Counted from the first letter of the stretch, positions 1-7,569 are shown. The stretch is DNA of 10,850 bases from UBA509 sp038729325 (GCA_038729325.1 JAVYSG010000044.1:1-10850), one strand, 5' to 3'. Numbers and translations are program-made. Notes: generated by a model not told the origin, from the letters alone.

Positions 1-311
1 CTGTGAAATTATCCTTGAGGTCTGAAAGAATATCTGTAGGAAGTTGATGAAACATAAAGGATGAACCTAATTCCTTCACGGAAGTCTGTTCGCATCTCTT
101 CATCATGCGTTTTGTCTTTGATTCAATACACTATCATTCAATAGGGCCTCTGGTGTTGTGCATCTCGGGAACTTATCTGTCCTGAGGCGGGATCTTTTCC
201 TGGTTCTGTTCCAATGGCGTGACAACATGTACAGATAATATCTGTCCTGACGCTTTGCCATAAGTGTGCCCTTTGTATGGAATTTAATGTACCAGCTGGT
301 TACTTCGCCAT
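1..311 (-). pseudogene. Frameshifted transposase-like N-terminal fragment, runs off left edge
   Basis: On the minus strand, the frame containing the ATG at 261-259 reads a basic, Tyr-rich stretch (MAKRQDRYYLYMLSRHW and onward) until a TGA at 105-103. The sense then continues in another frame from about 130 to base 1, with KRMMKRCEQTSVKELGSSF near 112-56. The join therefore needs a frameshift somewhere around 110-150. A second slip near 302 would link an upstream ATG at 311-309 to the same frame, and a TATA-like run at 336-349 lies the right distance ahead of that ATG. The pattern (basic start, then a KE-GSSF-type segment) resembles archaeal DDE transposases of the IS4/IS1634 kind from memory; no catalytic residue lies inside the window, so the family is unproven. 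It is clearly not an intact gene here. Confidence 0.45.
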
Positions 312-335
312 TCCTATGTGGTTATCCATATTATG

Positions 336-349
336 CATATATATAATAC
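336..349 (-). promoter_or_regulatory. TATA-like box ahead of the transposase remnant
   Basis: The minus strand reads TATTATATATATGC. Its centre is about 30 bases before the ATG at 311, which fits an archaeal leaderless promoter for the transposase remnant. It is an AT-only match in an AT-rich region, so chance is possible. Confidence 0.3.
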
Positions 350-377
350 CGGAGAAAAGATCATTTTTGCAGAAACC

Positions 378-409
378 TGTAAAATCAAGGATTTACAATA
401 ATATATTGT
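378..409. repeat. Two adjacent short inverted repeats
   Basis: TGTAAAAT (378-385) faces ATTTACA (391-397) with one unpaired base in the left arm. It overlaps a second, perfect repeat in which ACAATA (395-400) and TATTGT (404-409) flank ATA. They lie in the gene-free stretch 312-511, between the transposase remnant and the end of the chrB-like pseudogene. They could be a protein-binding site or RNA hairpins. I see no other feature in that stretch except AT-rich sequence and a T-run at 497-501 (T on the minus strand) just past the pseudogene, which could end its transcript. Confidence 0.3.
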
Positions 410-511
410 GCAAAAATGCCAGAGTTAGAGATTGAACAAGTTCCAATTGGTTAATTATTTCAGACTGTCCCACAACATCTTTTCTGTTCTTTATTGTAAA
501 AACACTGGAAT

Positions 512-976
512 TTATCTGGAATGCTCCAGTTTTCCGTGCTCCTCAATCTTCCACTTGCAGTATTCATAAAGAGCATCGTACAGGGGAAACTGAATCTTCA
601 TGTTCTCGTGGTCATCCTTCGCTATCCTTCTAAATCCAAGAGCAGCAGCTTCCAGACCGGCTCCTTCCGGAACGGCATCGGGAGGTTCTGCGTCAGCGGA
701 TCTCACGATCCTTGCCAGTTCAAGCAAAGCTGGATCCTTCAGGTTATATTTCCTGATCACTGCGTCAAAACTGACGTATTCGTAACCATTTTCCTTGTAA
801 TGCGTAATTTCGGCTCCCGGACTGTCAAATGCAGTTGCTCCGTTAGCTCTGGCAAATTACAGAACCTGTTCCTTCGGCACAAAAAAGAATTCTGCCTTTT
901 TATCAACGAATCTACTTATGATCCATGGGCAAGCAATCCTATCAACTTTGGCATTTTCACGAGTCACCCATTTCAT
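512..976 (-). pseudogene. ChrB C-terminal-domain protein, interrupted by one in-frame TAA
   Basis: Reading down from an ATG at 976-974, the frame gives a start typical of the ChrB C-terminal domain (KWVTRENAKVDRIACPWII, with Cys16). It then hits TAA at 859-857, codon 40. The same frame resumes at once and stays open to 512, with FDSPGAEITHYKENG and then a C-terminal part rich in the family's motifs (DPALLELARIV, GAGLEAAALG, DDHE, YDALYEYCKW). Read through, it would be 154 residues, about the length of stand-alone ChrB-domain proteins. The stop sits where Glu would fit (GAA to TAA). ChrB proteins are linked to chromate resistance and its regulation; no chrA transporter lies in this window. A downstream GTG at 760 could restart only the last 82 residues. 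A sequencing error or a real recent nonsense mutation would both explain this. Confidence 0.8.
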
Positions 977-995
977 ATATAAACAATCATTGTAC

Positions 996-1010
996 AATAT
1001 TAAATAATTT
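996..1010 (-). promoter_or_regulatory. TATA-like box of the chrB-like pseudogene
   Basis: The minus strand reads AAATTATTTAATATT, centred about 27 bases before the ATG at 976. That spacing suits a leaderless archaeal transcript, so the promoter of the broken gene looks intact. Confidence 0.4.
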
Positions 1011-1100
1011 GGTTTCTACAACATAATAGGCTCATACCAGTAAGGATATCAAGTCTTCTTCATGATACTGTGGTAATAACACAAGTTCTGTGTAATTCCA

Positions 1101-1130
1101 TGGCCTTAGAAGCCGAGTGCCAGAAGGCCA
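1101..1130. repeat. Inverted repeat, 7-base arms
   Basis: TGGCCTT (1101-1107) pairs perfectly with AAGGCCA (1124-1130) around a 16-base loop. It lies in the 223-base gap between the chrB-like pseudogene and the helicase-nuclease gene. It could be a hairpin or a binding site. Apart from this repeat and the promoter-like elements at either end, I see nothing in that gap. Confidence 0.3.
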
Positions 1131-1167
1131 GGTTATTTCAAGTTGATAATCCACCCCGGCTACCACC

Positions 1168-1191
1168 ACATTAATAGGGAGTTATCCTATT
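1168..1191 (+). promoter_or_regulatory. Promoter-like region of the helicase gene with an inverted repeat
   Basis: A weak TATA-like ACATTAATAG (1168-1177) lies about 27 bases before the ATG at 1200. It overlaps a perfect inverted repeat, AATAGG (1173-1178) and CCTATT (1186-1191), with a 7-base spacer. A repressor on this site would cover both the TATA element and the start region. No Shine-Dalgarno sequence sits close to the ATG, so a leaderless message is likely. Confidence 0.35.
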
Positions 1192-1199
1192 GAAATGCC

Positions 1200-4100
1200 A
1201 TGCTCAAACCGGGTATCTATGAGCTGGTAATCAACCAGTTGATTAACGATGAAATAAAATCACCTGGCACAACAAACATAACAAAAGCAAAAATTGATGG
1301 AGAAGAAGCCGCTGGAATGCTGGCATCATATCTGGCAGAAACCATTGAAAAATATCTTGAACTCCTGAGGGAAAAGGGAGCCAGCATCAGTGAGCTGATT
1401 TCCGTGCTGAACAGATCACTTGAATCGCTTAACTACCGGAAAATAGGGCTGGAGATGGATCCATTCTTCATCCATGATCCGGGGGAAAAGCTGCTGTCAG
1501 TATCTAATGGGGTCAGAGGGGCTGATCTGGCATCTGAAGGTCATACACTCATCAGGCCAGAATCATCCATTTCAAAAAGTTCCCTTTTTACCGGATCTCT
1601 TGGTGAGCCCAGCCTCTATTCAGAACTGAAGAGGGAGATACAAAGCTGCGATTCCGTTGATATGCTGGTATCCTTTATCAAATGGAGCGGACTGCGCCTC
1701 ATTATTGATGATCTCAGGAATTTTACCTCCAGGGGTGGAAAGCTGAGAGTGATAACCACCTCGTACATGGGTGCAACGGATATCAGGGCTGTGGAAGAGA
1801 TCAGCACTCTTCAAAATACACAGATCAGAATTTCATACGATACTCAGAGAACCAGGCTGCATGCCAAGACCTACATATTTAACAGAGAGAATGGTTTTTC
1901 CACAGCCTATGTGGGGTCATCAAATCTTTCAAACGCAGCAGTTTCCAGCGGCCTTGAATGGAACGTAAAGGTCACAGAGAGAGATCTGGCAAACACCATG
2001 CAGAAGATCAGTGCAACCTTTGAATCTTACTGGAACTCAAATGATTTTGAACCATACCTCAAAGAAGATCGGCAAAAATTCATCAGGGCCATAGATGCGG
2101 AAAAAAACAGAGGTACCGCAAATTCTGCTCCCTTCATTTTCGAGATACATCCATACACATATCAGTCGGAAATTCTTGAGAAGCTGGACGCAGAGCGGCT
2201 GATTCACAACAACTACAGGAATCTGGTTGTGGCTGCTACCGGCACAGGAAAAACTGTAATCTCAGCTTTTGATTACAGGAAATTCCGCAATTCGACAGAA
2301 ACCGGGAGACACAGGCTGCTTTTCGTGGCCCATAGAGAGGAGATTCTCAGGCAAAGTCTGGAGTGTTACCGGGGAGTTCTGAGGGATTATAATTTCGGAT
2401 ACCTTATGGTTGGGAATTTCAAACCATCAAGCCTGGAACATCTTTTCGTAAGTATACAGTCATTCAACTCACAGGAACTGTTTCGTCAGACCGACCCTTA
2501 TTATTATGATTACATAGTTATAGACGAATTTCACCACGCTGCCTCGGCAAGTTACCAGAAGCTCCTTGAGTATTATCATCCAAAGATACTCATGGGGCTT
2601 ACGGCAACCCCTGAACGTATGGATGGCAGAAACATACTCAGTTACTTCGGAAACCACATATCTGCGGAGATCCGTCTTCCTGAAGCCATTGAGAGAAAAC
2701 TGCTGAGCCCGTTTCAGTATTTCGTCATCACTGATCCAGTGAACCTGCAGCATCTTCGCTGGACAAGGGGTGGCTATGACCAATCTGAGATTGAAAAATT
2801 ATATACAGACGAACATGGCTGGGGGATCAAAAGGGCAACACTCATAATCGATTCAGTTATGAAATACGTCTCAGATATCAGGACTGTCAAAGGCCTCGGA
2901 TTCTGTGTTTCAAAACTTCATGCAGATTTCATGGCCAGGCAATTTAACGATGCTGGCATAACATCAAGAACCCTGACTGCAGATTCGCCTGATGATGAGA
3001 GGTTCACTGCACGGCAGGATCTTGTATCAGGAAAAATCAGGTTCATTTTTGTCGTTGACCTGTACAATGAAGGAGTGGATATCCCGGAGATAAACACCAT
3101 TCTTTTCCTGCGGCCAACGGAAAGCCTTACTGTTTTTCTGCAGCAGCTGGGACGGGGGCTCAGGATTACTGAGGACAAGGAATGTTTGACTGTGCTTGAT
3201 TTTGTAGGGCAGGCGAACCACAGGTATGATTTCGAATCCAGGTTCAGGGCACTCCTTGGCAGGAATAACAGAGGCATTTTAAATGAAATAAAGAACGGTT
3301 TTCCAGGGGTACCAGCAGGCTGCTACATTCAGATGGAGCGCAGGGCCACTGAATTTATACTGAAAAATATCAGAGAATCAATTGGTTCCATCTCCGGCAT
3401 TTTGTCCAGAATTTCATCATTCCAGGAAAGTGCATCAATGGAGCTTTCACTTGAGAATTTCCTGAGGTTTTATCACATGGATATACGTGAAATTTACGGG
3501 AAATACAGTTTCTCCAGATTGAAGGCAAGGGCTGGCATAATTGAAGACTTCCTTGAACCTCTTGAGAATGTAATGACCAGGGCATTTTCTCGAATATGCT
3601 CAATAAATTCAAGAAAGTGGCTCGAGTTTCTGATCCACGCTCTTGATGACATAGATTCCCTGAATCTTGAGGAACTTGAACCTGAAAAATACAGAATGCT
3701 TATGATGTTCCATTTCACAATATGGCAGAAAACTCCTGAAAAGTGCGGATTTAATAACCTTAAGGAAGGGTTGTTGAAAATCAGGGAAAACAGAAACATG
3801 TATACCGATCTGATGGAATTGCTGCATTACAACCTCAACAGCATTGACTTCGTGGATGAACCTGTGGACACTGGTTTTGAGTCTCCATTGTATCTGCACT
3901 GCAGCTATACAAGGGACCAGATTCTTGTGGCGTTTGATTACCTGACCCCTGGAAATGTAAGGGAAGGAGTGAAATACTTTCCTGACAGGAAAACCGACAT
4001 ACTCTTCATAACACTGAACAAATCTGAAGACCACTATTCTCCATCCACAATGTACAGGGATTACTCAATAAGCGATGTGTTATTTCACTGGCAGAGTCAG

Positions 4101-4346
4101 AGCACAACTTCAGAGGATTCAGCGACAGGGCAGAGATATATAAACCACCGCAGGCAGGGAGGAAGGGTATTGCTCTTTGTCCGTGAAAATCGTGAAGATA
4201 TGGTTGGGGCCGCCCCATACACATTCCTTGGAACTGCTGAATATCTCAGCCACACCGGAAGCAGACCAATGAATATAGTCTGGAAGCTTGACCGCCCGAT
4301 TCCTGCCAGGTTTCTGGCCTGCACAAATGTCCTGGCGCCGGCCTGA
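1200..4346 (+). CDS. PLD nuclease - SF2 helicase - DUF3427 protein
   Basis: A 1048-residue, apparently full-length multi-domain protein. Residues 1-110 form the helical start usual for this family (LKPGIYELVINQ). About 125-280 is a phospholipase-D-type nuclease domain with H221-x-K223 and GSSN at 239-242; the usual Asp of the HKD motif is Asn228. The SF2 helicase follows: Walker A TGTGKT (347-352), motif Ia near 375-386, DEFH (442-445), TAT (468-470), NEGVDIP (623-629) and QQLGRGLR (648-655). The end (about 890-1040) matches DUF3427, with REGVKYFPDRKTDILF, FHWQSQSTTS and TGQRYINH. Known for the family: a helicase or translocase of the type III restriction Res class, often annotated only as helicase. 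Inferred: ATP-driven work on nucleic acid coupled to cleavage, possibly in defence or repair. It has no partner on its strand, and it converges on the MutS-like pair 61 bases away. Confidence 0.93.
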   Translation: MLKPGIYELVINQLINDEIKSPGTTNITKAKIDGEEAAGMLASYLAETIEKYLELLREKGASISELISVLNRSLESLNYRKIGLEMDPFFIHDPGEKLLSVSNGVRGADLASEGHTLIRPESSISKSSLFTGSLGEPSLYSELKREIQSCDSVDMLVSFIKWSGLRLIIDDLRNFTSRGGKLRVITTSYMGATDIRAVEEISTLQNTQIRISYDTQRTRLHAKTYIFNRENGFSTAYVGSSNLSNAAVSSGLEWNVKVTERDLANTMQKISATFESYWNSNDFEPYLKEDRQKFIRAIDAEKNRGTANSAPFIFEIHPYTYQSEILEKLDAERLIHNNYRNLVVAATGTGKTVISAFDYRKFRNSTETGRHRLLFVAHREEILRQSLECYRGVLRDYNFGYLMVGNFKPSSLEHLFVSIQSFNSQELFRQTDPYYYDYIVIDEFHHAASASYQKLLEYYHPKILMGLTATPERMDGRNILSYFGNHISAEIRLPEAIERKLLSPFQYFVITDPVNLQHLRWTRGGYDQSEIEKLYTDEHGWGIKRATLIIDSVMKYVSDIRTVKGLGFCVSKLHADFMARQFNDAGITSRTLTADSPDDERFTARQDLVSGKIRFIFVVDLYNEGVDIPEINTILFLRPTESLTVFLQQLGRGLRITEDKECLTVLDFVGQANHRYDFESRFRALLGRNNRGILNEIKNGFPGVPAGCYIQMERRATEFILKNIRESIGSISGILSRISSFQESASMELSLENFLRFYHMDIREIYGKYSFSRLKARAGIIEDFLEPLENVMTRAFSRICSINSRKWLEFLIHALDDIDSLNLEELEPEKYRMLMMFHFTIWQKTPEKCGFNNLKEGLLKIRENRNMYTDLMELLHYNLNSIDFVDEPVDTGFESPLYLHCSYTRDQILVAFDYLTPGNVREGVKYFPDRKTDILFITLNKSEDHYSPSTMYRDYSISDVLFHWQSQSTTSEDSATGQRYINHRRQGGRVLLFVRENREDMVGAAPYTFLGTAEYLSHTGSRPMNIVWKLDRPIPARFLACTNVLAPA

Positions 4347-4355
4347 ACCCGACCC

Positions 4356-4366
4356 ATGCATTGCAT
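4356..4366. repeat. Short palindrome between convergent genes
   Basis: ATGCATTGCAT (5-base arms around one T) sits in the 61-base gap between the helicase-nuclease stop and the stop of the second MutS-like gene. A T-rich run follows at 4369-4379. This may help end plus-strand transcription, but archaeal terminators are mostly plain T-tracts and the run is broken, so the evidence is weak. Confidence 0.2.
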
Positions 4367-4407
4367 CAATGTTTCATTTGCGCCTTAAGTCACAGAAAAG
4401 CCGGATC

Positions 4408-5955
4408 TCAGAATGTTCCGGCGCCTTCAGGTTTCCCTGCAGGCATTTCAGTTCCGAACCCCCTGTCTTCACCGAAAACCTTCAGAAATATATCATACCC
4501 AAAACTGGTTGGAATAGGATCTGCCTGAAGAACCCTGAAGGTACGGGTTCCGTCTTCCAGCCTCTCCGCCCTAAGGAAAGTCGGCCTGTATGGGCTTCCA
4601 ATATACGCCTCTGCAAGTTCATTGAAGTGTGTGACGAATATTATTTTTATACCTTTGGCCAGCAGGGAGTTAATGATCTGCATGGCAAGCTCTGAACCCT
4701 CCCTCACATTCGTTGAAGAGAATGATTCATTGAAAAAGAGCCTGCTTCCAGCTACAATGTGATCAACCACTGTGCTCATCCTGCTCAGTTCCTCATCAAA
4801 TTTTCCCATAGCCATGCCGGTATCTTCCTCTCTCTTGAAGTGGGTGCAGATACTCTTTGCAATGTATGTAGTGAAGGATTCCGCAGCCACAAACAGGCCG
4901 CACTGCATCATGAGCTGCGCCTGAGCTATTGCCCTGAGAAGTGTAGATTTTCCTCCCTTATTGGCGCCAGTGATGAATATTATTCTGTCACTCTCAGCAT
5001 GGAGTGAGTTCACGACAGCAGTCTGGTCAATCCTCAGGCTGAGTGCCATTTCATATATGCCCTGGTAGCTGGTACCGCTCTCAGCATCCTTTCCCGGTAC
5101 TGGAAACGCGGCCCTGGCACCTATGGACTTCAGAACATTCCACAGATTAAGGCCTCCAAGATAGAATGCTATCTCTCTCTTCAGTCTGTCAATGAAGCTG
5201 AGAACATTCTCTGCGGACTCGCTGACTATCTCAGATGTTTCTTTAATGCTTCGTATACGCATCTCTGCCATTGCCTGAGCTCCACTCTCATCACGTTCAG
5301 GGAGGACAAATGTATAGTGAGGCTCCCTTATGTGCGCAATTCTTTCCACAATCTTGTCCGGCCTTACATCGGGCACTACAAGGGTATATCCTGTCAGTGA
5401 ATTCCCCATTCCCAGCCCGCCGCGCACGTATATTCCCCTTGGAAAACGAAGGCTCTCAAGATGACCCGACACCACACTCATGTATTCTTCACCGAATTCA
5501 CGGATTATCATGGTGAAGAGTTGTCTGAAACCATCCGAATGAAGTGAAGGCAATGCTTTTCTGCCCATTTCCCTGATCTTTTCAATGGCGGAAAGATAAA
5601 TTTTCAGTATGGATATGGATTCATGAAGTACAAACTCCGGGTTTGAACGGCTTATCCAGAAATGCTGCTTCTTTGCTTCAGCCACTGCGCTGACAATGGT
5701 GGAATACATTTCCCTTATTAATTCCGGGTTGTCAATGGCATCTCGCATCACATCCTGACGGTATAATATTGTCTCCATGTCCGTAAGGCTGTTCAGCACT
5801 GTTTTCCGACACACATCAAAAATAAATGCATCCTTTCCTGCCATGGCATTGAATATTGTTTCAAGATCCAGATCTTTCTCAAGATCCTTGCTGTTCCATG
5901 GAACACCGTCAGGTGTTGTCTGTGATCCGCTCCTGAAAAGCAGGTTTACATTCAT
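4408..5955 (-). CDS. MutS-like ATPase, second gene of pair
   Basis: A 515-residue protein with only the helical core/clamp-like region and the C-terminal MutS ATPase. It has no N-terminal mismatch-reading domain and no Smr nuclease tail. Walker A is ITGANKGGKST (G330 to T338, K336). The signature-like region is KFDEELSRM (385-393). Walker B is LFFNESFSSTN, with N409-E410 where classical MutS has Asp-Glu. The H-loop is intact (VTHFNELAE, H443). As I recall, NE in Walker B is common in this small MutS-like family, so the protein is probably active. The start ATG at 5955 overlaps the upstream gene's TGA as ATGA, which implies translational coupling and equal amounts of the two proteins. Role unknown: MutS-type dimers act on DNA structures, but nothing here shows mismatch repair. 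The last 15 or so residues are Gly/Pro-rich and look disordered. Confidence 0.9.
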   Translation of the reverse strand: MNVNLLFRSGSQTTPDGVPWNSKDLEKDLDLETIFNAMAGKDAFIFDVCRKTVLNSLTDMETILYRQDVMRDAIDNPELIREMYSTIVSAVAEAKKQHFWISRSNPEFVLHESISILKIYLSAIEKIREMGRKALPSLHSDGFRQLFTMIIREFGEEYMSVVSGHLESLRFPRGIYVRGGLGMGNSLTGYTLVVPDVRPDKIVERIAHIREPHYTFVLPERDESGAQAMAEMRIRSIKETSEIVSESAENVLSFIDRLKREIAFYLGGLNLWNVLKSIGARAAFPVPGKDAESGTSYQGIYEMALSLRIDQTAVVNSLHAESDRIIFITGANKGGKSTLLRAIAQAQLMMQCGLFVAAESFTTYIAKSICTHFKREEDTGMAMGKFDEELSRMSTVVDHIVAGSRLFFNESFSSTNVREGSELAMQIINSLLAKGIKIIFVTHFNELAEAYIGSPYRPTFLRAERLEDGTRTFRVLQADPIPTSFGYDIFLKVFGEDRGFGTEMPAGKPEGAGTF

Positions 5956-7472
5956 TCTCTGATCCTCCCCAAAATTTTTTCATAGGTGAGCCCGTATTTC
6001 TCTGCAATGGCTCTGGCATATGCTAGTCCATTTGGATCGCTTTTTATGACTCTGAAGGTCCTTATTTCCGGTGCGGATGGATCAACCTGGCTCACCATAC
6101 TGACCACTCCGTCTATCCTGGCAAATTCATCAAGGAACGTTACATAAACGCAGATGGAATTTTTCCTTCTGATCAGATCTATTATTCTTTTTCCAATCTG
6201 GACTGCATCCTTTGATGTTGTCGAGCTGAGCATTTCATTTATTATGATAATGCTCCTTTCCGTGGCAGAATCGAGGATTTTCCGCATTCTCACCAGATCA
6301 TCCTCCAGTTTTCCCCTCAGATTCTCAGGATCCTCTGATTTTTCAAAATGAGTGTAAATACTGTCAGCAAGAAAGAGCTTCGCTTTCTCCCCCGGGATTG
6401 GAAGGCCAAGTGCAGCCAGGAAAAATGCCTGCCCGAACGATCTGGCGAACGTGGTTTTTCCACCATTGTTTGGGCCAGTTACGACCATTGTGTTTTCATC
6501 GCCTGATAACTGGAAATCATTGGCCACAGCTCTGGTATTCGAGGCGGAGAGTTTGTGGGCCAGAGCCAGGTCAAATGATCTTATGCAGTATACATCACGC
6601 TCTGACCCGGTTTCCGGTATGCAGAATTCCAGTCCAGCTTTCCTGACCGGTGAGATATATTCAATATATGAGACATAGAACTGGATTTCCCTGTATACGC
6701 GTGCCACCACCGGATCAATAAAATTTGAATGATTATCATGGAACGAAATGAGCGTCCTGAATTCTTCAGGAAAAAGGCGCGCTATCAATGCAAGAACCGC
6801 AGTTTCAACATGATTCATGGAGGGATCGTTTACATGCTGTGCAGTTCCGGATGATTTATTATTGTCCCTGAATTTAGCGAAGGCTTCGCGTACAATTTCA
6901 TTGTAGTTTTCCCTGCCTTTGTCCTTCCTCACGGTTATCCTGGAGGACCCGATGGACATCTCATACCTTATTGCAGATAACCCTGCCTTTATCTCCTTTG
7001 CTTCACGTGATGTCTGAACGAAGGCCTCCGAATCCACATAATTCCGAATGTATTCTCTCAGTGACCTGAGACCTTTAGAATTCAGATTTGCATTCCTCAG
7101 TTTCGTGTCAAGATCCTTAACTGCGTCAAAGTAAAGCAGAGCAGCATCAAGGTGCCAGCCCTGCTTCTGATATTCATAAAGCCTTTCAATGCCGGAAAGT
7201 CTCCGGTTGACGTTTTTCATTCTTGAGGAAAAGTCCCTCAAAAAAGCAATGGTGTCTGTATTCTGAAGATCAGCGAATATCTCCTGCCTGTATCTCACAG
7301 TGTCCAGACTATCAGGCATTGTATCATAGAATGGCCTCAAATTGTAATCTTCATAGGGCGCTGTTATGCCGTTTATGATCTGATCAATGTTGAGATCAAC
7401 GAAAAAATCCGGATCTTCCCCGACCAGATTCGATGTCTGTCCATCAGGCCAGAGAATGCTATTGAAAACCAT
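5952..7472 (-). CDS. MutS-like ATPase, first gene of pair
   Basis: A paralogue of the next gene: 506 residues from the ATG at 7472, or 516 from an upstream in-frame ATG at 7502. I prefer 7472, because GGAGTGAT lies at 7484-7477 with good spacing and MVFNSILWPDG fits the family's usual start. The first 300 residues are helical and lack the mismatch-recognition domain. The ATPase has Walker A VTGPNNGGKTT (K339 counted from 7472), RGKLEDDLVRM as the signature-like region, and Walker B IIIINEMLSSTT with N412-E413 instead of Asp-Glu. The H-loop reads YVTFLDEFA, so Phe446 replaces the His kept in its partner. The two would form a heterodimer with unlike ATP sites, much as MutS homologues do in eukaryotes; this is inference. 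Both are transcribed from a promoter upstream of 7560. Function unknown; probably DNA-structure binding or recombination control. Confidence 0.9.
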   Translation of the reverse strand: MVFNSILWPDGQTSNLVGEDPDFFVDLNIDQIINGITAPYEDYNLRPFYDTMPDSLDTVRYRQEIFADLQNTDTIAFLRDFSSRMKNVNRRLSGIERLYEYQKQGWHLDAALLYFDAVKDLDTKLRNANLNSKGLRSLREYIRNYVDSEAFVQTSREAKEIKAGLSAIRYEMSIGSSRITVRKDKGRENYNEIVREAFAKFRDNNKSSGTAQHVNDPSMNHVETAVLALIARLFPEEFRTLISFHDNHSNFIDPVVARVYREIQFYVSYIEYISPVRKAGLEFCIPETGSERDVYCIRSFDLALAHKLSASNTRAVANDFQLSGDENTMVVTGPNNGGKTTFARSFGQAFFLAALGLPIPGEKAKLFLADSIYTHFEKSEDPENLRGKLEDDLVRMRKILDSATERSIIIINEMLSSTTSKDAVQIGKRIIDLIRRKNSICVYVTFLDEFARIDGVVSMVSQVDPSAPEIRTFRVIKSDPNGLAYARAIAEKYGLTYEKILGRIRE

Positions 7473-7476
7473 CACA

Positions 7477-7484
7477 ATCACTCC
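7477..7484 (-). promoter_or_regulatory. Shine-Dalgarno site that decides the start of the first MutS-like gene
   Basis: The minus strand reads GGAGTGAT, close to the anti-16S complement GGAGGTGAT. Its GGAG core ends 8 bases before the ATG at 7472. No comparable site precedes the ATG at 7502, so the shorter protein is favoured. Confidence 0.6.
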
Positions 7485-7569
7485 TGCCGCAACCTTCTGC
7501 ATTCACCAGTTGTCGATCAGGAGTTATCAATCTCACAGAGACAATCATAGGGAACTCCATCCCTCTGAA

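Noticed and set aside
521..982. 153-codon plus-strand frame over the chrB-like region
   Set aside because: It is antisense to the ChrB-domain reading, has no recognisable motif, and the minus strand explains the sequence through both halves of the broken gene.
3226..3246. tRNA-like T-loop string (TTTCGAATCC)
   Set aside because: It is inside the helicase coding region and no acceptor, D or anticodon stem could be drawn around it.
3609..4034. 141-codon minus-strand frame inside the helicase-nuclease gene
   Set aside because: It lies fully within a well-supported coding region and its translation shows no domain; it is a shadow of the plus-strand gene.
1200..4346. Type III restriction enzyme Res subunit with a missing Mod partner
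   Set aside because: The helicase motifs are similar, but the N-terminal PLD domain and DUF3427 end define a separate stand-alone family. No methyltransferase gene or remnant is present in the window.
4288..4695. 135-codon plus-strand frame across the convergent gene ends
   Set aside because: It overlaps the ends of two strongly supported genes and has no recognisable sequence.
4408..7502. Calling the pair classical mismatch-repair MutS (MutS1) or MutS2
   Set aside because: Both proteins are near 510 residues, with no mismatch-recognition domain and no Smr nuclease tail, and the Walker B motif differs. Only the ATPase and adjoining helical region are shared.
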